DNA from: Symbiodinium kawagutii
Taxonomy: Eukaryota > Sar > Dinophyceae > Suessiales > Symbiodiniaceae
Assembly: GCA_009767595.1 (NCBI GenBank)
Contig: VSDK01027780.1
Coordinates: forward strand, 62,001 to 126,000
DNA: 64,000 nt
Direction of reading: 5' to 3'
The translations under genes and the position numbers were made by a program. The notes under the pieces are model-generated. The model worked only from the letters and a program-made list of their open reading frames with translations, was not told the origin of the DNA and made no database searches. Below are positions 49,301-61,300 of this stretch, piece after piece; the first letter of the stretch is position 1, and every line of letters starts with the position of its first letter.

Positions 49301-52300
49301 TGAACAGCATTTGTGCATTGTTTTTCACCAAGCATGATTCATGTATTGCTATATATTTATATTTTTATATTTGCTATATATATATATATTCATATATTTT
49401 TATATAGATATCTCGTTGTATTTTCTAAGGACCTAAAACTGTTGATTCTTCATGGCACTGGTGGACCACCCTGGACGGCCTCACCCGGAAACGCGGCGCC
49501 CAAAAAGGAGTGCTGAATGTGGTGGTGGGCTCTGATGATGTGGAGCCCAGGCGAGATCGCAGACGTGGAAATGGTGGGTTCATTGCGATGGACAGGTGGT
49601 GATTCAGCGTGGCGGATTTGTGGCTGGGGGGGCATGGCTAAGTGGATGGTCAGAGGATGGTCAGTTGATGCTTGATGATGAAGTAACGGCGAAACACAGG
49701 TTAATCATGGTTAATCCATGTTTGAACATGTTCAACTGTTAATGGTTAATGGTCAATGACTTGTTAAATGGTTAATGATTACTTGTTAATTGATCAATTC
49801 ATGCTCAATTTATGGTTGATGGTTCTCCTGTTTGAACATCACATGTGTGATTCCCCCAGTGCGCCGCTGGATCCCGGCACAACCATGTGGCGATGTGTTG
49901 CTTCGACAGGCCTGGTGAGATTTTGACCAGGAACGAATTGGCAACTTGGCGACTGGCTGGTTGGGAGCTGAGGAACCAGGGGGTGCCCCCTTTAAAGGGA
50001 GCTAAGGAGGTACCAGGAGTGGCCTAAGCAAATGAGAGAGGAAGTGTTGCTGGACAACCTGTTTCATTGGCAGGGGGTTAAAACCTCCCATGTCAATCCA
50101 TTTGATGAATTAGTATAACATGGGTATCACTTTGAGGCAACCGTTGGACAGGTTACCCATGGTATAGCACGTGTTAATTGAGTTATTCGACAATTCAACA
50201 ACGGCAATTCATGGTATAACAACGAACCAAAGCAGCACTTTGTTGATAGTGATACACCATTTGACATAGCAACGTAGTAGTTCAACCAATTATTTTTCAC
50301 CAGGCATGAGAATGAATATTAAGTACCAGAAAAAGATGCTCAATCAATTTCAGAATTTGACAGACATTGGTGGATGATTGTCCATAAATAATGTTGCAAT
50401 AACAAATGCTAGCAATGATATTGGCTCTTGACCATGCTGACCATGATCAACCACAAAATTAGCCAGTGTGAACCACAAATCAACGGTGAATTGAAATATG
50501 ATTAGCTGAGCTATATACCCACCATGAACCACAATGCGTTCATAGTAGCGATTGTTGTTATACAGTGGGGTCCGCTATTGGGCAAACCAGGTTAATCATT
50601 GCTCAGGCGCTATGAAATAGCTTAATTGACTAAAATCAACCCAATGATTAACCACATACTCACTATTAATCACTAATTAGCCATTTGTAACTACTAATTA
50701 ACCATTACTGGTCCAATATTGATGGTTAACGTATTGTTTCAGCATGCTTTAACCAGGGGGGTAACTGAGTATATTCAACCACGACTAACCATGTATTAAG
50801 CATCATATCAACCACCTTATGAATTAACCACGATTTACCATTACTAACCACCATGTAGGTCTTTCTCAAAATAGGGAGCCCTAAAAATGCTTGGTTTATT
50901 ACTATAAATACTTAATAACTAGATATGGCTGTGTGTCAAAACCCCGTACCCCTGGTTCCCCTGTCATTACCCATTGTTTCCCTTATTATTGTTGGTCATT
51001 ATCCTCCATGAAATTGGTTGGTTAAAGCCTTGACCCACAGCCATATAGTTGTCGTTAGTTCTAGCTGAAAGCACTCTGGCGGCTCACCACCACCGGCTCA
51101 CCTCCACCACCATGGCGCATCAGCGCATCAAGGGCGACCTGGGCCGACTGTTCCGCCGACTCGTAAGGTGCGTAAAGTGGTCTTCACCGGCTCCACGGCC
51201 ATCGGAAGTAAGGCCATGGCAGAGGAGCTGAGGTGGTGGAGGCTGTTCAACAAACATGGCTATGAGTCAATATTGATCAACCAACTAATAGGGATAATTT
51301 CCAAGAATAATAGGGAAAACGAGCTGGTTTATGATAGGGGAACCAGGGGTACGGGATTTTGACCCATAGCCACATGACTGATGTTAATCGTCAGTGGCGA
51401 TTGTGTTTGTTGATTTTTTTGGGGAAATGATTTGTTCAACAGACACTACTGATGTTAATTATCAGCAATTGCAATGTTTGTTGATGTTCAATTACTGTTG
51501 TTAAGGTTTGTTGGTTTTTTGAAATCATTTGGTAATCAATAGCTTCGTCAATGTTAACTGATGGAGGTTCATCAGTAGCAATTGTAATCAACCAAGGTTG
51601 ATTCTTAAGCTTAATCAATGATAGTTGTCATTGCTGTAAATGGTCGTTGTTACTGATCAGTCTTGAACATCAGTAATTGACGAAGGTTAAGCTAATGAAT
51701 TATTTGTAATTGATTATGTTAATCATCAGTACTTGACAGGTAAATCAATAGTTGATTGCTGATGCTAATCTCATAATTACTAATTCGTTAGGTTAGGTTA
51801 AGCGGATGAACCCTTGCTGACTAGCTCAACATTAGTAATGATCATTCCATGGACCATTAACAATGATCATATGTAAGAACAGTTGCTAGTAGTTTATAGT
51901 GGTCCATATTAATTATCGTTATCAATGGTTGTTGTTGGAGATCAATGTTGAAGTCGTTGTTGGTGATCAATGTCAACATAAGTAGTTTACCAACGTTAAG
52001 CTACTGAATCATTACTACCTAGCAAATCATGTAGTAGCAATGATGGATGTCGGTCTTAATAGTTTGTCATTCATCATTAGTAATGGTTTGTAATGATTAG
52101 TAATGATCGCTCAATTGACCATCAACAATGATAATAGGGAATGATGAAACATTTGTTGGGGAAACAAGAGGTGAATACTCAAAGTTAACAATGGTTGAAA
52201 ATGGTCAATGATAGCAATGACCCATCAATAGCAAATAACATGCGATCTTAACAAATCTACACATTGACCTGTAGTAGCTACGGATGGTTACCAGCGATGA

Positions 52301-55300
52301 ATAATACAGCCTGACAATGGTTGATGATTGATCATTGTTGATATTCAAGACTGATTGAGCATATAAAGTGGTTTAACCATTCATGTTGATTTTTGTTACC
52401 AACAGTTGCTGGCGTCAATTGTTGTTGGTGCACAATGGTAAATCATGGGTGCTAGTCAAGGGATGTTGGAATACTGATGTTGGATAGTCACTACTTACAA
52501 TGTTTGATATATGGCTATGGATCAAAACCCTGTACTCCTGGTGCACAATTTGATCAGTGCGTTCCCTATTATTGCTGATTGTGATTTCCCAATATGAGTG
52601 ATTCATACTGATCCATAGCCAAAGAATGGTCGATAATGGTTGACGATGGTTAATACTGGTGACCACTGATGGTGGCAATTAATGGTTACTAGTGGTTAAT
52701 GGTGATCAACTGGTTTAAGTGATCGTTGATAAATGGTCAAGAATTGTCAAGAATGGTTGATCACCGTTAGCTAGTATTGGTTGACTATGGTTCATGATAG
52801 CCAATTGCTCTTCATTGAGGTTGATCATCGACTATTGTTGTTGACAACATGCATATAATGTTATTGTGGTTATCCTCAGGGGTTACATTCACCACATTTT
52901 CCTTGTCCCAAGAAAAACGAACCCTGTTTCTGGACATCGTTGAACTGACAAACATCTAAATCATTGAATCTGCCCCAATTTTCATGAAATACAGTTATAG
53001 AGATTACCCAGGCTTTAACATGGTTCAACCACCCATTGCTGGATGGCTTCACCCTGTTGATGCTATGTCCCCACGTCTCCCACCAGACGGTCGCCGGTTA
53101 CCGCGGCGAGGTGATGGAAGCCTGTGCCAACAACGGCTTCAAACGCGTGCTCTTGGAGCTGGGAGGCCCCGGGAGATGCTGCGGAGGGATAACTGGGGAC
53201 CAGAAGTGGACCCAGGCCTCTGGTAGTTTGTAGCTTGTGAAGTGGTAGCTATTAATATGGTGGTTTCTCAAGTCATAGGGGGCCCCCAAAATAGCTGGTT
53301 TATTACTATAAATGGTTAATAATGGATAATTTGGGTCCCCCTATTTTGAGAAACAACCATATTAATAGTTATGACAACTAGTTTGTTAAGCGATGGCTAA
53401 CTTAGTTTGTGTTAAGTATGTATTATAAGTTTCAAATTTCAAAACCATAGCTACCAGGAGTGGTGTGCTCATGAGAATTGGTTGTGCTATTTTGAAGCAG
53501 TCATTTGATTTATTTATCATGTACCCCGAAGCTCGCTAGTTGGTTGGCTATAGTTGTAGCTATTGATCGACTTGAAGCATCAACTATCAATCAAATATTT
53601 TATGGATGAGTTTTATTAGCCTGGTTAGTGAGTAGTTGATGATGGTTGATGAAGGTCAAGAATGTATCAATGCGGCCTGTTGCTGTCGGTGACTTCTGGT
53701 TGATAAAGGTTCTCAATGGTTGATGACGGTTTTTGATAAGCCTTGATGATGGACATTCCTGTTGAAATCGTAAGCAAGCCATCCCAAGAATCCAAAAGTC
53801 AGATACTCACCCCACAGTACCGCATCGTTCTGCAGATGGCTGGGAAATGTTTCAAACTGAACCGTAAGCACAATGGTTACCACCATGGGTTTCGTCCCAG
53901 ATTTGCCCACCCCACAATCCTGTGAATGTTGAATTTGTGTGATGCCATTGGGTGACTCTTGGTTTGTCGCAGTTGCCAATGCTCTATCCAAAAAACCTCC
54001 ATTTGGTTTTACCATTCCAAAACCTCCATTTGGTTTAACCATCCCGAACCATGATTAATCAAAAGCATCACTCATTAGATCTAAGAAACTTAATGTTTAT
54101 GAAATTCAACCTCCTAATCATTAAACACTACTTACTGGTCTTAAGGGTTGTTTAATGATTATGGTTGTTTAATGTCTTACTTACTGGCACAACCTCTTAT
54201 GTATCCTCTTGTACGAATATCTTTCATAAGGCTTGAAACCACCAACCAGTAATGATCATGATCAACCATAACTACCATATGTTACCATTATCACCTACCA
54301 GCCCATGTATCTTCATGATTCGTTTAGTCATCAATGGTTGTACGTGCACCTCTTCCAGAGCTGCAGGCAATGACCCTGCGCAGCTTGCCGTGCAACCTGG
54401 GGGGTTGGGACCGACCGGTTGCTGCGAGCCGGTTCCCAAGGGTGAATCTTTGGGAAACGTTGTCCTGGTTGTGTGGAGCATCCACCTGTATAGATGGTTT
54501 ACCTGCTTCAGCTTGATTGAATTTTAGATTGATGATTTTTGACTTCGAAGTTCGTTTTCCAGAGGGTAATGTTCTTGGTGTGCTGATGCTGGTTGGCCGG
54601 CTTGGGAGTTGTTGCTTGCTGATCCTTCAGATATGAACAACAGTATCACTATGTATCAGCCATTTGTCTCAATCATTGCAAGTGAAATGATATTCACAAG
54701 TACGCATGCGATATAGCTGGTCCTTGATAGTTTTGCTTTGAGCAATGATAGGGAATCAACCTATGAACATGGGTTTGGAAGGTACATATCTATTTGTTTG
54801 CCAGTCATCGCCACAACTTCATGGAACCAAGAAGTTGTAACCAACTGAACGTAACCTTTAGAAGCAGGTTAACCCAGGTCAATGATGGGTGTAGCGGGTG
54901 GAGTACCAGTGAGTACCTTGAAGGTTTGGTGATCCTACCGAATAGCAGCTGGGGGGTACCAACGCGAGCGGAAACAAGGTTATAGCTGAGGAGCAACAAT
55001 TGGTTGAGGGCTCACTGTTTGCTCAAGCTTAGTGCCGTGTGTGCTCGGGACGGCGTGCCGCCTTAATCTTAGACCTTTATCACCTCACCCGTAACGTTAG
55101 GAGGGCCCAGTATGAATTCACCGGCGTCAACTCTGACCTCGCTCGTCTTGGGTACGGCAGCCGCGCGGCGCTGCAGCGACATGCTCGCGGTGGCTCTGAC
55201 GATCCGGTTGTTTGCACGATCCGGTTGTTTGCCGCCAGCGTGTTAATGGAGAAGTTGTGTTAGGTGGTCATCTATGTGAAGGTCAGATGGCCGAGCTGGC

Positions 55301-58300
55301 AGTTGAGAAGACCGAGAACAGGGAGTCCGGATGGCCACTGGTGGCAGACAAGGCCCCATTCGCCTTGAACAAATGGGGGAATTTTTGTTCGGTTGTTACC
55401 TGTCCTTTTTTGTGGCTTTCGCCATTGCGCCTCACATGCCCTGGCAGTCTGGGGCAGCGCGGTGCAGCGCTGGGGCTTGCTCCTTCAATTCAGGTTGCGT
55501 GCCTTGGGGCACGTGAACGCTATGGCCAGCATGAATTGTTCATCGGCTAGGCCCAGCCATTCACTCTTATGTGTGTGCAACTCCCTGTCGTCAGCTGCCG
55601 CTAGCTACAGCATTGGAGGGGGTACAGCATTCGCGCGGGCACAGCATTCCAGCATTTACCCTCAGCCGGGTAGACACCAAGGACTGGACGCAGTCAGAGT
55701 GCCACATTGTCTTCGCTGATGGAGGGAGAAGACCCCTGAGTCTCTGTCAAGGAGAAGACCCCCGAGGTGGAGGTCAAGGAGAAGGCTCCTAAGAGTCGTC
55801 TTTTCTCGCTCCCTTTCTCGCTCCTCAAGCATGGCTTGCTCGAAGCACGATGACGAGTTCATCCGGTCAGAGGGCGGGTTCGATTGATTACGCCCCCCCA
55901 AAAAAAACACAAAGGACAAGCCAGCGAGTTCGACGGACCAGCCAATATCCTCAAAGACCACAGGGAGGGCTTCAGGTAGGGGTGTGAAGAGGAGCATCCA
56001 GAAGTTACTGGTGCTCAAGCTGGTGTTCCCGCTGTAGAATGACTTCAAAAAAAACATTTGGTGGTCCATCAAAATAGAAAACCTCCAAAATCGTTGGTAT
56101 ATTCATCAAAAATGAGCAGTAATGGATGATTTGGGGGGCTCCCTATTTTAAGAAACGCCCGCTTGGTGAATCCTTTCTGAGTGGGCAAACTGATTGAATC
56201 GCAGTGATGCGCCACTGATTTTTTGATTAGTTGTCAGTTAAGAGCTATATATGTAAATATGTACTAATATATCTATTAATGATTTATTAAACCGTGACTT
56301 GAAACACGCATTGCTCGCAGAAAGTGATAGACCATCAACACACCATGGTGGGTCAATGTTAGCTAAACCAACCAAGAACTGGGTAGTAGCTCACATCCCC
56401 TCACTTGGACTAGTTTGGTCATTTTTGGTATGCCCACTCGGCGCACAGGGGCCCTTGACTCACAGCCAGATCCATACACCCTCGCGAATCAAATCGTTCC
56501 TTACAAATGAAGATATATTAACAATCAACTATCATCAACTACCAAGTATCAACAATCAACTATCAAAAAACCATTCAATTACTGCTGCAATATATTGTAC
56601 AACGATGAAGACACCATGATGATAGTTAAATCATCCACCGCCGAGGATCGTGCGAGAGGACGCTGATGTCCAAAAGACCGCTGAGGGGCTCTTCAAAGGA
56701 GCGTCCCTTGGGCTGAAGAGGTGGAATATCTCAGGGTGATTTTGAATGGATGATAAGGGTTGATGGTCAGGGTAGCAGTGGAGGTTAATAATGGCTAACA
56801 GTAGGTTCATAATGGTGATTAGTAAAGGCTTCATGATGGTTAATCATGGATGATGAGGGTTGATGGTCGAGGTTTGTTGATCATGGCTGGTAATGATTGA
56901 TGATTATGGTTGATGATGGGTAGAAATGTTCAGCCAGGGGTCTAAGGTGGGGTTATAATGGCGATTGATGGTTAATCAACGAATGACTATGGCGAACGAT
57001 TGTATATTGGTGGTCGTTAATGATTGATAGTCAAGGTTTTCTGGCCATGGTTGATCACAATGGTTTACAGTGATTCACAAATATGGTGAATAATGCTAAA
57101 AGGTGGTCAAGTTGATAATTGTCAATCAACGGTTGATAATGGCTAATGACTTTGCTGGATCCACATTAATAAACCACTCACATGTGGCATAAATCGCCAG
57201 CTGAGGTAAACTAGGGATGGTTTATCAATACAGATCTCCCATTGATATCCGTACTGAGTGGCAGTTTCTTCGTAAATCCTGGAATCCAACCATCAGTGCC
57301 ACTACACTGCTGTGTTCTAGCAGCTGTTGGTATGGATGGTGATTGATAGTTTGTGTTAATGTTATTTCAAGTTCATTCAAGCGGATGGAAGGTTAGGGAT
57401 GGCTGATGACAAAATTGTTGATGATTCTTGATATCGTTGTTGATGATTGTCTACTGATTGAATGCTGACAGTTGTTGGTAAGTATTGATATCATTATGGA
57501 TGATTTGCTCATGATTAAACATTGACAATTGTCCGTGATTCTCCATCTATTGACGCTTATTTGTTGATGGTAACATCTGTAGGAAACCCTGGTTGCGTGA
57601 ATTTTGGAGGATTCCTGCAGATGTTCCATCATTTGGGAGTGACAAGGTGGGTTCCCTTGTAGCCAAGTTGGGTTAGGTCACTGAGACAACTGGCACTTGT
57701 GTTGTATACGTTTAACTGTGATAAAATGGTGTGAATGAACTTCAAACCATACTATGTATAGTTGTGTTGACAGTCAACTTGTATTAACAAGCACTTGTGG
57801 TATTTATAAGTCTGAAATTACATGTTGTTTCCTTGGGGAAATCCATTGCTTCACCATTTTGCGAGAAAGGTTCATGTATTGTCCACAGCGGAAACTGAGT
57901 ACATCTGGGTAATTCTGGGTATGGTGGATCTAATGGTATTATGTACCACGTCCTTTGTGTGATTTTGGAGGAGGTTTGGCGACCGTGGCAGACCAGCGGG
58001 AACGAGGAAGCCGACCCGAGCAACCAGGATGTCCGGTGCTGCCATCGAGTCATTAGAAGCATGGTGGGCCTCTAGAATGTAGCGGCTCAGCAAGATGCCG
58101 ACTGTGGGTTAATATGGTATCCCTGGGAAGATCTGGGAAGGAAAGGGGGGAAAAAAAGGGTTCCCAAGCATGGTCTCATGGCTGTAGGCCTCACCGTGGA
58201 CAAAGCTCGGCAGATGAAGCAAGCAGTGGACTTGGTTCCCGGAGACCTGGGCCATTTTGACGTCTGGATGTTGCAATGGATCCGGAGCACCAAGCCGGTC

Positions 58301-61300
58301 ACCTCCGTCTTCATTCGTCCTCCTTTTGGTGGCTATTACAGTCATCAGTCCGATTGTGAGGACTCCTCCGCGGTCGGCGAGGAGCGCGTTTGTGACTGGT
58401 CAAAGTTCTTCCAGATGAAGGAGACGGGCACTGTGGCTCTGGTGAATTTCACGGACACCTCCAATCAGCACTGGACGCAGCCCTTGCTTGACAAATCCCA
58501 GGAATATGTTTCACCCATGTCTATTGAATTGGTCAATTGTATAACGGTTGAAACCATTTGTAAGTCATGGTCAGTGTATGGGTATCTTAATGTCATGTTC
58601 ATTCTGAGATTCAAGAATGAGCATAGACCAATATGATCCACCGTTCAACAACATCATCAATCCAATTCAACCACTTTTCATTGATCACCGTTATTGATGA
58701 TAGACATACACCGTTCACCAATGATTAATCAATCACTGGCGATAGACGATAGACCAATCATTAAGTTCAACCACTCAATGATTCACTTCAATCATTTAAT
58801 GATTCACTTAAATCAGTCATCTCATCCATGATTGACCCGCCAGCTGCTGGAGTGATCGGCGGCGCATCGTCCTCACCTTGCTGCGCCACGCTGAAACCGC
58901 CCGAGGTTCTTCAACAACGGACAGACCTGCTGCGCAGCCAAGCGCATCTATGTCCAGGCCGTTTGCCGTTCGCTGTTGTCAGCTGCGCCACCGGGGGTGA
59001 TGGTTGCTGGTGTGAATGGCTTGTAGCCATGGTTGTTCGAGGATTAACCAATGGTTAATCAATTAAGGATGGCTAACTGTTAATTAAGCAATGGGTGATT
59101 AATCGTTGGCAATGAAAAGTTTAATGTGGTTGATGATTAATTGATAGTGATGATCAATTGACGGCTCATTAGCCATGAATTCATGGATGATCTATGGATA
59201 GTAATGATCGTGATGGTAATCTATGGCGGGTCATGGTGATGGCATAATGATGGTTAATCCATAGTGATGGAAAGCTATCGTTAACTATGGTTACTTAATG
59301 GGTACTCAATGGTTGATTCATGGTTGTTAATGCATGGTGTGTTGAGTCATGATTGATTGATGTTTGATGATAGTTCGTAGTACGAGTAAACTATGGGTAG
59401 TCATGGCCAGGTCGAATGATTTGTAATACCAATATAGTTGATCACGGTTCATTGGCGCAATGCCAACCCTCGATTGATGAACTCCTGGTTGATTGATACG
59501 GTGTGTCACCTAAAAGCATTGGTTTCCCGTCAAAATGGTACCCCAAAAATTGGTAAACCTAGGGGTTAGTAATCTTGGGGTAACATGCATGGCTGATTCT
59601 GCTTAACGAATTGTTGTTTTTCATGGTTGCGAAGGCTCATCATGGTTTCTGATGAGTCATGATTTCTATCTACGGCCGATAGGTTTCCATAGCGTTTGGC
59701 AGCAGATATTGTCAATAGTCATTAACAGTGATTCATCATGGTGTTCAATGGCTTTAGTTTCAAAACAATGGTGAGTATTGGCTCATAGCGGCTGATCACG
59801 ACCAGTGGTTGATAGTGATCACAATGGGCCAAGTGTTTACTTGAACAAGCGATTCAGAGCCCGAGCAACACCGGAAAAACAGGTCCCAGAGATGATTTCA
59901 GCCGGTGAAACGCTGTTCAGATTTGTAATGTACTAGAGTTACACAGATATTACATTCGTACATCTCAATGAAAAAAGGTTTACATGCACATTCACACAGA
60001 TTGTATATTATTGGAGTTATACCATTGGATCGTTTGACAAGACATGCCTGACTAGTATATAGTTATACCATGTTTTAAAGTTGATTAAAGTTCTACCATT
60101 CTATATCACGATGATATTGCATTTGAACATCCATATCAATCATTGTGATTCTATGCAATCATTCTGTACCATTCAAATTCTATCATCATATATCGTTGTA
60201 GTTATATCATTCTATAAGTATAGCTTTTGAACATCCTTGTTTCGCTTGGCAACGACCAGTGTTGGCACCACCAGCTGCAGCCCGCAGGAGAAAATCTACG
60301 ATGAATTCGTGGAGGCGGAGACAGAGAACTTGGAGTTGATGAAGCAACCTGATGACAGCTACACTCTGCTTAACCAACCTGGCTATGGGTCAATGTTAAC
60401 CAACTAAGAATGGGGATAGTAACCAACAATAATAGGGAAAACCATGGTTGAAGGGTAGGGGAGCCAGGGGCAGGGGGTTTTGACCCACAGCCACCTGGTC
60501 GTGTCGGAAATCGACCATTTATAGTGGTTTGCCCTATCAAGAACGGTGATTTGTAGATTCCATCTTAGTTTACCAGAGGGTATTTATCTGCATACTGGCT
60601 GATCCATCCCATAGTAGCCATCATAGTCAACCCCCCACATATCCTGGTTACCCCAGCCATCCACCCGCATTTCCTCACCAACTACCATCAGTTGAACCAT
60701 CAAATAGGGTCATGATTAAGCATCAAATATTGGGTCATCATCAACTGACCTACATGAACCACCATCATAAACCCATCAATCATCCATCAAGCCACCATCA
60801 TTTGATATCACAATTCAAACATCATCTATTCATCATCAACCACCATAGTCAACCATCATTAACCACCACTAAGCACGTTTAACGATGGTCTGATGATGAT
60901 GTCAACCAGCTCACGCCGCTCCCTTCACATCCACCCAGCCATAGGCCTTCGTGAAGCGCGCGCGCATGGCGGAACTGGGCAACGGTTTGTCCGCCAACAC
61001 GGAGCTGGGGCCACTGGCGCCTTGGACGACGAGATCCGTCGGTGCATCCCCGGGAGGTTCGCGCCACGGTTGGGAGGCCAGGAGCGGCCCCCAGGAGCCG
61101 AATTCACCAGCCATGGTAGGCTTCGAACTCGGGATGAGTTCGGCTCCAGGATGCAACAAATCATGGGTGTCCAGTGCTGCAGTTGCACGTCCAGTCGTGT
61201 AGTTGGACTGGGTCATTCATTGGATGTGAACAGCTGGGCCACCACCCACAGCAAGAGTGTGATACACCTGTTTACTACTAACATCAATTAAGTAGGGTAG

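Noticed and set aside
49850-49925. Possible additional ALDH exon reading SAPLDPGTTM
   Set aside because: It could continue exon 12 in phase but does not fit the family before VRKVVFTGST.
53743-53925. Frame MDIPVEIVSKPSQESK resembling QDIPIEIVTQAG of the retrotransposon
   Set aside because: Similarity covers only about 28 bp and does not continue; likely chance.
55017-55027. GTTTGCTCAAG as a second spliced-leader relict
   Set aside because: Only GCTCAAG plus a few T match; such 7-mers are expected several times in 64 kb. The same holds for 20549-20560.
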